A DNA stretch of 64,000 nucleotides from positions 248,001 through 312,000 of the forward strand of contig PVEQ01000001.1 of the NCBI GenBank assembly GCA_002973575.1, written 5' to 3'. Below, piece by piece: positions 44,635 through 54,229 of this stretch. The notes under the pieces were generated by a model. That model did not search any database. It saw nothing but the letters and a program-made list of their open reading frames with translations, and was not told the DNA's origin. The position numbers and the translations under genes are program-made. Source of the DNA: Sediminibacterium magnilacihabitans. GTDB taxonomy: Bacteria; Bacteroidota; Bacteroidia; Chitinophagales; Chitinophagaceae. Position 1 is the first letter of the stretch; each line of letters begins with the position of its first letter.

Positions 44635-45855
44635 ATGTCAAACCAAAAGATCAGGATATCCTTATTCCTCAACTATTTTGTATTCGCCATACTGCTCAAC
44701 AGTGTAGGCATATTGATCCAGAAATCCATCAATTCATATCATGTCGATGAATTACAAGCCAGTATCCTGGAAGCTTTCAAAGACCTTTCCATTGCTTTTG
44801 TGTCTTTTTTTGTAGGCTCCTTCCTGCCCAGGCTGGGTTATAAAAAAGGCATGCTGGCGGCCCTGGCGTTGGTCTTTGCCGGTTGCCTTACTATGTATTT
44901 TGGTAACTCATTTGCAACGGTTAAATTGATGTTTGCTTGTGTGGGCGTCTCTTTTGCCGTTATCAAAGTATCTGTGTATGCATTGATAGGTGTGGTAACC
45001 AATGATGAAAAAGAACACAAAAGCCTGCTCAGTTCAGTGGAGAGCTGTTTTATGATCGGTATTGCCGCCGGATTCATTGCTTTTCCTTTTTTCTACAGCG
45101 ATACCAACCCGAATGCATGGCTGCGCATATACCTGCTGTTGGCAGGATTGATAGCCGTATCTTTTTTGGTGTTGTTATTGTCAGATTTTAAAGCGGATTA
45201 TGAAATTCCGGGAACATCGGTGATAGATGATTTTGTGGAAATGGTAAAACTGATCAAAAGACCCCTGGTACTGGTTTTTGCCGTCGCTGCTTTCATGTAT
45301 GTGATGACAGAGCAGGGCATCATGAGCTGGCTGCCTACTTTTAATCAAAAAGTATTGCACCTGCCCGAGACAACCAGCATTTATATGGCGGTCATTCTCA
45401 TGCTGTCCATCGCATTAGGACGGTATTTATCGGCGCTGTTGGTAAAGAAAATATCCTGGTTCTTCATGCTATTTGTTTGCCTGGCAGGTGCAGCGATCAT
45501 CGTCTGGCTGGTGTTGCCGGCAGCGCAGAACCTGGCGCCAAGGCAGATCCTTTCTTTTGCCGATGTGCCGGTGATTGGTTATGTTTTCCCGTTGATCGGC
45601 TTTTTCCTGGCGCCCATTTACCCGTTGGTCAATTCTTTTGTACTCAGTTCTACAGAGAAAAAGTTTCACAGTCCCATGGCATCCCTGCTCGTTTTCTTTT
45701 CAGCTATTGGAGGCACTTTGGGGTCAAGACTGGTAGGATATTTATTCAAACACATTGGCGGGGAAAAAGCGTTTTATTTTTCATTGGCACCCATGGCCGT
45801 CTTGCTGTTATGCTTGTGGTTTTTTTACAGGTTCCAACAGAAACAAAAGACTTGA
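44635..45855 (+). CDS. MFS transporter, probably for trehalose or a related sugar
   Basis: A 406-residue major facilitator protein of 12 helices. The helix 2-3 loop FLPRLGYKKGMLAALALVFAG and the mid-protein FADVPVIGYVFPLIGFFLAPIYPLVNSFVLS resemble Bacteroidota sugar permeases of the FucP-like group. It is followed after 17 bp by a trehalase, so a trehalose or glucose import role is inferred. No direct substrate evidence is visible. Confidence 0.85.
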   Translation: MSNQKIRISLFLNYFVFAILLNSVGILIQKSINSYHVDELQASILEAFKDLSIAFVSFFVGSFLPRLGYKKGMLAALALVFAGCLTMYFGNSFATVKLMFACVGVSFAVIKVSVYALIGVVTNDEKEHKSLLSSVESCFMIGIAAGFIAFPFFYSDTNPNAWLRIYLLLAGLIAVSFLVLLLSDFKADYEIPGTSVIDDFVEMVKLIKRPLVLVFAVAAFMYVMTEQGIMSWLPTFNQKVLHLPETTSIYMAVILMLSIALGRYLSALLVKKISWFFMLFVCLAGAAIIVWLVLPAAQNLAPRQILSFADVPVIGYVFPLIGFFLAPIYPLVNSFVLSSTEKKFHSPMASLLVFFSAIGGTLGSRLVGYLFKHIGGEKAFYFSLAPMAVLLLCLWFFYRFQQKQKT

Positions 45856-45872
45856 AAACTGTTTCAATAAAA

Positions 45873-47384
45873 ATGAACATGAAAATGACGGTTGATTTTT
45901 TCCGTACTTCTTTGTTTGAAGCAGTGCAGATGAACAGGATTTTCCCTGATGGAAAGACTTTTGTGGATTGCGCACCCAAAACAGGAATACCGGATATCCT
46001 GAACACATACGAAGCAGAGAAACACAAGCCTGACTTTGATCTTACTTCATTTGTACGGCGTTATTTTACATTACCTGCTGCCCCAGCCGTTGACTTTGTT
46101 GCACAAAGCAACGCTACCATGTTGGAGCATATTGAATCACTCTGGCCGGCCCTCACCCGTAAGCCGGATACACAGCGAGGTTCTTTGATCCCGCTTCCTT
46201 ATCCTTATATCGTTCCGGGTGGGCGGTTCAGGGAAATTTATTATTGGGATAGTTACTTCACTTTGCTGGGCTTGCAGGCATCGGGCAGGACAGCTATGAT
46301 GGAGCACATGATCCAGAATTTTGCCCACCTCATCAATATCATCGGGTATATACCGAATGGAAACCGCAGCTATTACCTGGGTCGGTCGCAGCCGCCTTTT
46401 TTTGCAATGATGGTGAGCCTGCTGGCAGAGACTAAAGGAGAGCAGGTGAAGCGTCAATACCTGCCACAACTGGAAAAGGAATACCAGTTCTGGATGCGCG
46501 GGGAAACTGAATTAAGCGATGAACAGATTGCGCTGCACCACATAGTGCGGATGCCGGACGGATCCATACTCAACAGGTTTTGGGATGAGTACGATACACC
46601 AAGGCCTGAATCGTACCGGGAAGACAGGGAGCTGGCGCAACGATCAGCCAGCGAGCCGGCAATATTGTTCCGCAACCTGAGAGCGGCAGCAGAATCGGGC
46701 TGGGATTTCAGCAGCCGCTGGTTCAAAGATGGTAAGTCGTTGTATACCATCCACACTACCGATATCATTCCGGTTGATTTGAATGCGTTGCTTTTGTTCC
46801 AGGAAATGATGATCAGTGAAGCCTACCGGCAGTCGGGCATGCAAGAGAAGGAAGACCAATACCTGTCTGCTGCCAGGAAAAGGCGAGCAGCGATGGATGC
46901 TTATTGCTGGAACAGTCATAAAAATTTTTATGTTGATTATGATTGGAAGGAAGAAAAACAAAAAGAAATGATCACACTGGCTGGGATGGTGCCTTTGTTC
47001 CTGTTTGGTGTTGATCCATTAACGGAATATGAGCGGGTAAGTGATACGATCAGGGAACATTTTTTATGTGCCGGGGGAGTTGTAACCACTACACAGCATA
47101 CCGGGCAGCAATGGGACCATCCCAATGGTTGGGCGCCCCTGCAATGGATGACGATCATAGCACTGGAAAAAATGGGGTCGCATGAGTTGGCAAAGGAGAT
47201 CGCCACCCGGTGGCTGAACCTGAATAACGAAGTGTACAAACGCACAGGCAAACTGATGGAAAAATACAATGTAATAGACATGCACCTGGAAGCGGGTGGC
47301 GGCGAATACCCTGGGCAGGATGGGTTCGGATGGACGAACGGCGTTTGTGCGGCGCTGGCAAAAAAATACAATATCAATACATAA
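45873..47384 (+). CDS. treF: trehalase (GH37)
   Basis: A 503-residue alpha,alpha-trehalase without signal peptide, so it is probably cytoplasmic. Both family signatures are present: PGGRFREIYYWDSYF and QWDHPNGWAPLQ. The Glu-rich end GGGEYPGQDGFGWTNG carries the C-terminal active-site block. The open frame extends upstream to 45477 but that part is the MFS gene read in another frame. The ATG at 45873 (or 45879/45885) is the true start region. It hydrolyses trehalose to glucose after uptake by the upstream MFS. Confidence 0.95.
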   Translation: MNMKMTVDFFRTSLFEAVQMNRIFPDGKTFVDCAPKTGIPDILNTYEAEKHKPDFDLTSFVRRYFTLPAAPAVDFVAQSNATMLEHIESLWPALTRKPDTQRGSLIPLPYPYIVPGGRFREIYYWDSYFTLLGLQASGRTAMMEHMIQNFAHLINIIGYIPNGNRSYYLGRSQPPFFAMMVSLLAETKGEQVKRQYLPQLEKEYQFWMRGETELSDEQIALHHIVRMPDGSILNRFWDEYDTPRPESYREDRELAQRSASEPAILFRNLRAAAESGWDFSSRWFKDGKSLYTIHTTDIIPVDLNALLLFQEMMISEAYRQSGMQEKEDQYLSAARKRRAAMDAYCWNSHKNFYVDYDWKEEKQKEMITLAGMVPLFLFGVDPLTEYERVSDTIREHFLCAGGVVTTTQHTGQQWDHPNGWAPLQWMTIIALEKMGSHELAKEIATRWLNLNNEVYKRTGKLMEKYNVIDMHLEAGGGEYPGQDGFGWTNGVCAALAKKYNINT

Positions 47385-47388
47385 ATTT

Positions 47389-47949
47389 ATGCACCAGATC
47401 ACCATTATTTCATCCAGTATCAGAAAAGAACGCATGAGTCACCGGGTGGCTTTGTTCTTCAAAAAATTCATAGAAGAGCACGAATTAGGTTCTGTAGAAA
47501 TACTTGACCTGCAGGAATACGATTTTCCCATTTTCGACCAGCGGCTCGGCGAAATGCAGAACCCGTTACCTTCTTTGGTAGAATTTGCCGAAAGGATCAA
47601 GCATGCCGAAGGCATCCTGATCGTTACACCGGAATACAACGGGGGATATCCTGCCAGTCTCAAAAATGCAATAGACGTTTTGTATGCAGAATGGAGAAGA
47701 AAACCCATTGGATTGGCTACGGTATCGAACGGACAGTATGGAGGTTCGCAGGTAATGACATCTTTATTATTCTCTTTATGGAAAATAGGTGCATGGGTAG
47801 TGCCATCGATGTTTCGCGTAGGCAATGTGCAGGATGACTACGATGAGCATGGGCATGTAACAAGCCCATTGATACAAAAATTTGCCAGGTCATTTTTACA
47901 CGAAATGACCTGGTGCATGGAAGCAAAAGGGAAGATGGACAAACATTGA
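47389..47949 (+). CDS. NAD(P)H-dependent FMN reductase
   Basis: A 186-residue flavodoxin-like reductase. The FMN phosphate loop is IISSSIRKERMSHRVA, the conserved PEYNGGYPASLKNAIDVLY binds the isoalloxazine, and GLATVSNGQYGGSQV follows. Such enzymes reduce flavins, quinones or azo and chromate compounds. It starts 4 bp after trehalase and is followed by the AhpD-fold gene after 31 bp; the two redox genes probably form a stress-type pair, perhaps read through from the trehalase operon. Confidence 0.9.
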   Translation: MHQITIISSSIRKERMSHRVALFFKKFIEEHELGSVEILDLQEYDFPIFDQRLGEMQNPLPSLVEFAERIKHAEGILIVTPEYNGGYPASLKNAIDVLYAEWRRKPIGLATVSNGQYGGSQVMTSLLFSLWKIGAWVVPSMFRVGNVQDDYDEHGHVTSPLIQKFARSFLHEMTWCMEAKGKMDKH

Positions 47950-47980
47950 ATCATTTTATTTAACCCAAAATCAAATCATT

Positions 47981-48328
47981 ATGATGCTTGATTGGAATGA
48001 ATACCAAAAACAAATAGCAGCTGGCAATGTCCAGATCGGAAGGATCAACCACGAAATCATCAAAGGCTATCGTGGGCTGAGTGAAGCAGGCAATGCCACC
48101 AACCTGTTAGGCGCTAAAGTAAGAGAGTTGATTGCACTGGCAGTAGCTGTTACACGGGAATGCGATGGATGCATCACCGTTCATACCGATGCCGCCATTA
48201 AACAAGGCGCTACAAAGGAAGAGATAGTAGAAGCATTGAGCGTTGCGATTACAGTGAATGCCGGGGCTGCACTGGTTTTCTCTACAAGGGTGTTGGACGC
48301 TTTTGATGCCAAGACATCTTCTTTGTGA
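47981..48328 (+). CDS. carboxymuconolactone decarboxylase-like (AhpD-fold) protein
   Basis: A 115-residue all-helical protein with the redox pair [18 protein letters not shown] (C-x-x-C followed by His), as in AhpD-type peroxidase reductases. [20 protein letters not shown] and [31 protein letters not shown] are standard. Two ATG codons (47981, 47984) are adjacent. A peroxide-linked thiol role is inferred. Confidence 0.9.
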   Translation: MMLDWNEYQKQIAAGNVQIGRINHEIIKGYRGLSEAGNATNLLGAKVRELIALAVAVTRECDGCITVHTDAAIKQGATKEEIVEALSVAITVNAGAALVFSTRVLDAFDAKTSSL

Positions 48329-48331
48329 AAA

Positions 48332-49105
48332 TCAGAATAAGAGCATAAAAACAGTCCCTTCGCTTGTGGCACTTTGTACCTGGATATTTCCCCGGTGCAG
48401 CATCATGATCTGTTTGCAAAGGCTCAGCCCAATACCGCTGCCGTGTTTTTTGGTGCTGAAGAATGGGATGAAAATCTTATCCATGATCTCGGCTGGTATA
48501 CCCAATCCGTTATCAGCGACCTTGATAATGGTTTTGCTATTGCCGGATTGGTAACCGGCTAAAATGATCCTGGGCTGGTTGGTCGATTTTACCGCTTCGA
48601 TCGCATTCACCACCAGGTTAATCAGTACCTGTTCTACCAGGTTGGTATCAGCCTCCAGCATCAGGTCGGGATCTTTGAGAATGATTTCCAGTTCAATCTC
48701 TTTCTGTTCCAGGGTGGGTTGCATCAACCGGTGCAGGTTTTCAAACAGATCCCGTACATATACTTTTGTAAGATTGAGGGTGGTGATCTTATTCAGGTTA
48801 CGGTAGGTCTCGGCAAATTTCAGCAAGCCTTCGCTTCTGCGCTTGATGGTTTCGATACCCAACTCAAGGTCGTCTACTGCGCCGGGATGGTGTTTGAGCA
48901 AAGGCGCCGATTGCTGCAACCTGTTCTTTAGCGTGTCGGCAAGAGAAGAAATGGGCGCCACCGAGTTCATGATTTCATGTGTCATTACGCTCAGCAGTTT
49001 CTGCCAGGCTTTTGATTCTGTTTCATCCAGGGCTTCGTCTACGTTCTGGAAAGCGATCAGCTTGTATTTTTTTCCGTCGGTCTGGAAGGAAGTGGCAGAC
49101 ATGCT
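48332..49105 (-). pseudogene. 5'-truncated sensor histidine kinase (NtrY-like)
   Basis: About 250 codons of a histidine kinase without its N-terminal sensor and membrane parts. The retained sequence begins around SATSFQTDGKKYKLIAFQNV (end of the PAS-like domain), then HisKA with TESKAWQKLLSVMTHEIMNSVAPISSLADTL (phospho-His in THEIMNS), and a full HATPase domain ([48 protein letters not shown]). The open frame continues to 49315 only because it runs antisense through the ABC gene. The 5' end was evidently replaced by the truncated ABC gene near 49094-49104. With no start of its own it is probably not expressed as a sensor. Confidence 0.82.
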
Positions 49106-49400
49106 CGATCGTTTCCAGATCGTAGGGAAAAAAGACCTTTTCCCCGAACAACTTTCCGGCGGACAACAACAACTGGTAGGCATCGCACGCACCCTGGTGG
49201 CCAGGCCGCAATTGTTGCTGGCCGATGAGCCTACCGGCAACCTCAACTCAAAACAGGGTGAAGAGATCATGCAACTGTTCAAACAATTGAACGAGGAAGA
49301 AGGCATCACCATCATACAGGTAACACATTCAGAAAAAAATGCCGGCTACGGATCGCGGATCATCCACCTGCTGGACGGAAGAATAGAGAAAAAAGACTAA
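49095..49400 (+). pseudogene. 5'-truncated ABC transporter ATPase (LolD/MacB-like)
   Basis: Only the last 100 or so codons of an ABC ATPase are present. It starts near DMLDRFQIVGKKDLFPEQLSGGQQQ, i.e. just before the signature motif, then Walker B LLLADEPTGNLNSKQG, the switch histidine in IIQVTHSEKNAGYG, and the usual end IIHLLDGRIEKKD. Walker A and the Q-loop half are missing, so it cannot hydrolyse ATP. The frame upstream to 48843 is antisense to the kinase. It lies 18 bp before tolC, its likely former operon partner in an efflux system. Confidence 0.85.
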
Positions 49401-49418
49401 GCAGTTAAAAATATATTG

Positions 49419-50747
49419 ATGAAACAATTTCTGTTATTCATAGGCATCGCATTGATATGTGTGCCCGGATTATCACAACGCAATTCCCTGACGCTCCGTC
49501 AATGCATTGAAACGGCCATCGTCAATAATGCCGATGTAAAGCAACAGGAGTTCCAGTTGCGAACGGCGGCCGTTAACCTGAACCAGGCGAAAGGCAACCT
49601 GGTACCACAACTCAACGGCAGCATCAACCACGCCCTCAACCAGGGAAGAAGTATCGACCCTTCCAATAACAGCTATATCAACCAACAGCTTACCACAGCC
49701 AATTATAGCCTGGGCAGTAGCGTTACCATTTTCAACGGATTCAAGCTGTTGAATACACTCAAACAAAACCAGTATGCGTACGATGCAGGTAAAATGGATT
49801 GGCAACAATCGAAAGACAAGCTCACGCTGGACATTATACTGGCCTATTTGCAGGTATTGAACAACGAAGACCTCATGGAACAGGCAACGAAGCAAGTATA
49901 CCTTTCTGAGCAACAAGTAGCGAGACTGGAAATACAGGACAAAGCCGGCGCCATCAAGCCTTCCGATCTGTACGATCTCAAAGGACAATTGGCCAGTGAC
50001 CAGGTAACACTCATCAATACCCGAAACGCAAGGGACGCGGCAAAGCTTTCTTTATCACAACTGATGAATATGCCGTTGGATACAAGCCTCAGTTTGGAAC
50101 GCCTAGGCGCCGACCTGTTCGATTTATCGTATCGTGCTACTGCCGACAGCATCTATCAAACCGCTGTATCGCATCTGGCTGCCATCAAATCGGTAGAGCT
50201 CAAAACCTTGCGTTCTGAAAAAGCGCTTCGTGCAGCAAAAGGAAATTTATTCCCCAGTCTTGCTGTTGGTGGCGGTATCAATACCAATTATTCCAGCAAC
50301 AGCAGGGACGCATTGAATAACAAGATCGCTTATGCCGATCAATTGAAAAATAATTACGGTACTTATGTAGGAGCCGGTATCAGCCTGCCCATCCTGAATA
50401 ATTTCCGTTACAAGAACCAGGTGGCACAGGCAAAGATCGACTTGCAAAATGCCCGGTTTGTTGATGAAACAGCCAAAATACAATTGAAGCAACAGGTAGA
50501 AAGAGATCACCTGAACATGACTTCGGCAAAAGACCGGTACACTGTTTTAATGGAACAGGTAAAAGCGTATACGGAATCTTTCCGCGCTGCGGAAATACGC
50601 TTCGAACAAGGAGTAGGTACTTCGGTCGATTACCTGATTGCCAAGAACAACCTCGACCGGGTCAGGAGCAACCTGATCATCGCACGCTATGATTACCTGC
50701 TCCGGACCAAGATACTCAATTATTACCAGGGTAAGCCGTTATGGTAA
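49419..50747 (+). CDS. TolC-family outer-membrane efflux protein
   Basis: A 442-residue outer-membrane channel. The signal peptide (FLLFIGIALICVPGLSQ) is followed by two long alpha-helical hairpin repeats with the family's pattern: SLTLRQCIETAIVNNADVKQQ at the start and RAAEIRFEQGVGTSVDYLIAKNNLDRVRS near the end. The length is typical and nothing is missing. The ATG at 49419 is used. Upstream is the truncated ABC ATPase, so the efflux system seems to have lost its pump part here. It may still serve other pumps. Confidence 0.9.
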   Translation: MKQFLLFIGIALICVPGLSQRNSLTLRQCIETAIVNNADVKQQEFQLRTAAVNLNQAKGNLVPQLNGSINHALNQGRSIDPSNNSYINQQLTTANYSLGSSVTIFNGFKLLNTLKQNQYAYDAGKMDWQQSKDKLTLDIILAYLQVLNNEDLMEQATKQVYLSEQQVARLEIQDKAGAIKPSDLYDLKGQLASDQVTLINTRNARDAAKLSLSQLMNMPLDTSLSLERLGADLFDLSYRATADSIYQTAVSHLAAIKSVELKTLRSEKALRAAKGNLFPSLAVGGGINTNYSSNSRDALNNKIAYADQLKNNYGTYVGAGISLPILNNFRYKNQVAQAKIDLQNARFVDETAKIQLKQQVERDHLNMTSAKDRYTVLMEQVKAYTESFRAAEIRFEQGVGTSVDYLIAKNNLDRVRSNLIIARYDYLLRTKILNYYQGKPLW

Positions 50748-50751
50748 ACGT

Positions 50752-51321
50752 TCACTTTTTTCTTTTCTTCCAGCAATCGTTGATGTGATCGTCTACCATG
50801 CCGGAAGCTTGCATGAATGCATAACAAATAGTGGAACCAACAAATTTAAATCCACGCTTGAGTAAATCTTTACTCATCGCATCGGATATGGCTGTTTTGG
50901 CGGGTACATTACTCATGGAGCTTACCTGGTTTACAATGGGTTTGCCACCCACGAACTGCCAGATGTATTTGTCAAAACTGCCGAATGCTGTTTGTATAGC
51001 CAGGTAAGCTTGTGCATTGGTAACAAAAGCGTTCACCTTTAAACGGTTCCGTACAATCCCTTCGTTCAGCAGCAACTTTTCAATTTTCGCTGCATTGTAT
51101 TTTGCCATTTTCTTTGCATCAAACCCGTCGAATGCTTTGCGGTAATTCTCCCGTTTAGATAAGATCGTATACCAACTCAATCCCGCCTGCGCTCCTTCGA
51201 GGCAAAGCAGTTCGAACAATTTTTGATCATCATGCAAAGGCGTTCCCCATTCTTCGTCGTGGTATTGTTTGTACAAGTCGTCTTTCTGGCACCAGCTACA
51301 TCTTATTTTTTCTTTTGGCAT
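50752..51321 (-). CDS. tag: DNA-3-methyladenine glycosylase I
   Basis: A 189-residue base-excision repair enzyme that removes 3-methyladenine. CSWCQKDDLYKQYHDEEWGTPLHDD and FMQASGMVDDHINDC carry the zinc ligands (Cys, His, and His/Cys at the C-terminus). LFELLCLEGAQAGLSWYTILSKRENYRKAF is the family signature with the catalytic Glu region. The length is normal. It is convergent with tolC at a 4-bp gap. Confidence 0.96.
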   Translation of the reverse strand: MPKEKIRCSWCQKDDLYKQYHDEEWGTPLHDDQKLFELLCLEGAQAGLSWYTILSKRENYRKAFDGFDAKKMAKYNAAKIEKLLLNEGIVRNRLKVNAFVTNAQAYLAIQTAFGSFDKYIWQFVGGKPIVNQVSSMSNVPAKTAISDAMSKDLLKRGFKFVGSTICYAFMQASGMVDDHINDCWKKRKK

Positions 51322-51473
51322 GGATTGCTTGTTTTGTAGTAAAGATAGATTACATCTGAAAACTATATGTTAACATAGCTGAACAGGATGCCAATAATAG
51401 CGTGTTTTTTGTATTTAAGAACTAGCACAAAACACTGGATATTAATTACTTTGTGCGAACAAATGCTTCCATT

Positions 51474-52631
51474 ATGAAACCTCACGACGCACTCAGAAGA
51501 AAATTATTAAAAGATACAGCCTGGGCTTCCGGATTAATGCTCATGTCGCCACTCATGGCAGGGGCCAGGTCTATCGAGTCTACCAACAAAGAAAAAGCCC
51601 TGAACATAGCACCCGGCCGGATCAAGTTTGGCGTTGTCAATATCAACCATGGCCATATTTATGGCATGGTGGAAGCTGTAACAAGAGGAGGTGGTGAGAT
51701 GGTGGCTGTTTATGCAAAAGAGCCCGACCTGCTGAACAATTTCCATAAAAGATACCCCAATTGTAAAATCGCCAAAAGCGAACAGGAAATACTGGAAGAT
51801 ACTTCCATACAATTGGTACTGAGTTCCGGTATACCCGATCAACGGGCGCCGTTGGGCATCAGGGTCATGCAGCATGGCAAAGATTACCTGACAGATAAGC
51901 CGGGTGCCATCACACTGGAAGAATTTGCACAGGTGAAAAAAGTGCAGAAAGAAACCAAGCGCATCTACATGATCATGTACAGTGAGCGATTGGAAAACAA
52001 AGCCACGATGAAAGCCAGTGATTTGATCAAACAGGGTGCTATTGGAAAAGTGATTCAAACCGTTAACCTGGCGCCGCACCGGATGAGTATCAATTCCAGG
52101 CCCGATTGGTTTTTCGACAAAAAAAGATATGGCGGAATTCTTACGGATATTGGCTCTCACCAGTTCGACCAGTATCTCTATTTCACCGGTACTACAAAAG
52201 CAGAAGTGCTCATGTCTCAAACAGGCAACGTGCATTATCCGCAATATCCCCATTTTGAAGATTTTGGCGATGTGATGCTCAGTGGTAATGGCGGTACAGG
52301 TTATATCAGGGTAGATTGGTTTACACCCGATGGTTTGGATACCTGGGGAGATGGCCGGTTGACCATATTGGGCACCGATGGATACATTGAAGTGAGAAAA
52401 AATACAGATATCGCTTCGGGCAACAAAGGTGGGAATCACCTGTACCTGGTTAACCAGAAAGAAATGGTCCACATGGATTGTAACAAAGAATCACTTCCTT
52501 TTGGTCCTTTGTTTGTGGATGATATCATCAACAGAACAGAAACTGCCATGCCACAGGCAGATTGTTTTTTGGCTACCGAACTGGCGTTGATCGCTCAGAA
52601 AAAAGCCAGGCCCATGACGCTTAAAAAATAA
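51474..52631 (+). CDS. exported Gfo/Idh/MocA-family protein with atypical nucleotide site
   Basis: A 385-residue member of the glucose-fructose oxidoreductase superfamily. The N-terminus has a Tat-like signal (RRKLLKDTAWASGLMLMSPLMAGA). The Rossmann start reads KFGVVNINHGHIYGMVEA, lacking the usual GxGxxG. The lysine motif is DYLTDKPGAITLEEF and the histidine part GGILTDIGSHQFDQYLYF. So the fold and catalytic Lys/His look intact while the dinucleotide loop is unusual. It is the first of three family members in tandem, followed by a GH5 enzyme. Oxidation or reduction of a glycoside outside the cytoplasm is the best inference. Confidence 0.85.
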   Translation: MKPHDALRRKLLKDTAWASGLMLMSPLMAGARSIESTNKEKALNIAPGRIKFGVVNINHGHIYGMVEAVTRGGGEMVAVYAKEPDLLNNFHKRYPNCKIAKSEQEILEDTSIQLVLSSGIPDQRAPLGIRVMQHGKDYLTDKPGAITLEEFAQVKKVQKETKRIYMIMYSERLENKATMKASDLIKQGAIGKVIQTVNLAPHRMSINSRPDWFFDKKRYGGILTDIGSHQFDQYLYFTGTTKAEVLMSQTGNVHYPQYPHFEDFGDVMLSGNGGTGYIRVDWFTPDGLDTWGDGRLTILGTDGYIEVRKNTDIASGNKGGNHLYLVNQKEMVHMDCNKESLPFGPLFVDDIINRTETAMPQADCFLATELALIAQKKARPMTLKK

Positions 52632-52643
52632 TTTGTTTTTAAC

Positions 52644-52756
52644 CGTCATCCCGAGCGAGCGAAGCGAGTCGAGGGACCTGCTGAATATTCGGGCAGATCC
52701 CTCGGCTGCGCTCGGGATGACGTTCGTTAATTCGCTTCACTCGCTCAGGATGACGA
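52644..52756. repeat. REP-like palindromic element, one and a half copies
   Basis: The arms CGTCATCCCGAGCG (from 52644) and CGCTCGGGATGACG (to 52722) form a long imperfect hairpin enclosing AGGGACCTGC / GCAGATCCCT. A further right-half copy (TCGCTCAGGATGACG, ending near 52755) follows. Elements of this GTCATCCCGAGC type are dispersed in many bacterial genomes, including Bacteroidota. It lies between the first and second Gfo/Idh genes and may act as terminator or mRNA stabiliser. Confidence 0.85.
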
Positions 52757-52770
52757 TCTAAATATTCATT

Positions 52771-54216
52771 ATGAAAAAAGAAAAAAAAGGTGTTGGTAGA
52801 AGGGAGTTCCTCGGTAATACCATCAAAGCTTCTCTGGGAACTGCCCTGGCGGTAAACTTCCCCACGATTGTACCGGCCAGTGTATTCGGTAAAAATGCCC
52901 CGAGCAATATGATCAATGTAGGATCTATTGGTTGCGGCAGGATATCGATCACCCATGACATGAGCGGTATTGCAAGATATGCCGGCGCCAGGATCATGGC
53001 TGTTTGTGACCTGGATAAAAACCGTGCAAATGCAGGCCCCGCAGCTGTAAGAGCAAATTATGCAAGAGCGGCTGCATTCAACGGCGGCCTGAAAGGCGAT
53101 TGGGATATCAAAGTATATTATGATTATAAAGAGCTGCTGGCAAACAAAGACATCGATGCGGTACACATCAGCTTGCCCGACCACCAGCATGCCATTGTAG
53201 GAGTGCATGCAGTGAATGCCGGCAAAGATGTGTATTTGCAAAAGCCTGCTGCATTAACGATTGAAGAAGGCAGGATATTAAGCAATGCAGTAAAAAAGAC
53301 CGGACGCATTTTGCAAATGGGCAGCCAGCAACGATCCATCGATCCATGGCCTCAATTCAAAAAAGTATGCGAGCTCGTAAGGAACGGAAGGATCGGTGAA
53401 TTGAAAACAGTAGAAGTAGGATTGCCGGGTGATCCTGGTGGTGGAAGCAGGGCATCTATGCCGGTACCTGCCAGCCTGGATTATGATGCATGGCTGGGCG
53501 CTACACCCGATGTGTATTATACGGAAGACAGGGTACATGCACAGGATTTTACCATGAAGGGCATTACAAGCCGGCCCGGATGGCTGCGCTGCGAACAGTT
53601 TGGCGCCGGCATGATAACCGGATGGGGCGCCCATCATATTGATACAGCGCATTGGGGAATGGGTATGGAATATTCAGGGCCTGTTGAGATCTGGGGCAAA
53701 GGATCATTTCCTACCGATGACCCCGCTTATAAAGGATTGTGGGATGTGCACGGGATATTCAGAACAGAAGCCTTGTATGCAAATGGTGTGCACATGATCG
53801 TTTCCAATGAACTGCCCAACGGCGTAAAATTCATTGGTACGGAAGGCTGGCTATGGACAACCCGTGGTAATTACCGTGTTACAGATTCCGACCCGGTTGC
53901 AGACAGCAGCGGCATCAAACCAATCGACGCCAGCAATCCTAAAATATTGCAATCGGTGATCGGTCCGAATGAAGTTCATTTATACGAAAGCTCCGAACAG
54001 CATATCAACTGGCTCGATTGCGTTAAATCAAGAAAACAGCCATCGGCGCCTGTTGAAGTGGGCCATCGTTCCTGCAGCGCCTGCCTGTTGCACCATATTG
54101 CCATGAAGGTGAAAAGGAAGATTTATTGGGATCCCGTAAATGAGGTCTTTAAAAACAACGATAAGGAAGCAACGGCTATGTTATCACGTCCACGCAGAAA
54201 AAAATATGATTTTTAA
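52771..54216 (+). CDS. Tat-exported Gfo/Idh/MocA-family oxidoreductase
   Basis: A 481-residue protein with a clear twin-arginine signal (GRREFLGNTIKASLGTALAV). The NAD loop is regular (INVGSIGCGRISITHD), the lysine motif reads DVYLQKPAALTIEEGR (QKP in place of EKP), and the histidine block is GAGMITGWGAHHIDTAHWGMGM. Its length and C-terminal extension fit the large secreted family members of Bacteroidota and Planctomycetes. Tat export implies that it folds with its cofactor before transport. It overlaps no neighbour; the lipoprotein-type member starts 13 bp later. Confidence 0.9.
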   Translation: MKKEKKGVGRREFLGNTIKASLGTALAVNFPTIVPASVFGKNAPSNMINVGSIGCGRISITHDMSGIARYAGARIMAVCDLDKNRANAGPAAVRANYARAAAFNGGLKGDWDIKVYYDYKELLANKDIDAVHISLPDHQHAIVGVHAVNAGKDVYLQKPAALTIEEGRILSNAVKKTGRILQMGSQQRSIDPWPQFKKVCELVRNGRIGELKTVEVGLPGDPGGGSRASMPVPASLDYDAWLGATPDVYYTEDRVHAQDFTMKGITSRPGWLRCEQFGAGMITGWGAHHIDTAHWGMGMEYSGPVEIWGKGSFPTDDPAYKGLWDVHGIFRTEALYANGVHMIVSNELPNGVKFIGTEGWLWTTRGNYRVTDSDPVADSSGIKPIDASNPKILQSVIGPNEVHLYESSEQHINWLDCVKSRKQPSAPVEVGHRSCSACLLHHIAMKVKRKIYWDPVNEVFKNNDKEATAMLSRPRRKKYDF

Positions 54217-54229
54217 TTCCAGCTTTATC

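Noticed and set aside
45477..45872. Upstream 130-codon extension of the trehalase open frame
   Set aside because: It overlaps the MFS gene in another frame and shows no trehalase homology; the enzyme starts at about 45873.
48843..49400. 185-codon plus-strand frame across the kinase/ABC joint taken as one protein
   Set aside because: Its first 85 codons are antisense to the histidine kinase; only the part from about 49095 is ABC ATPase.
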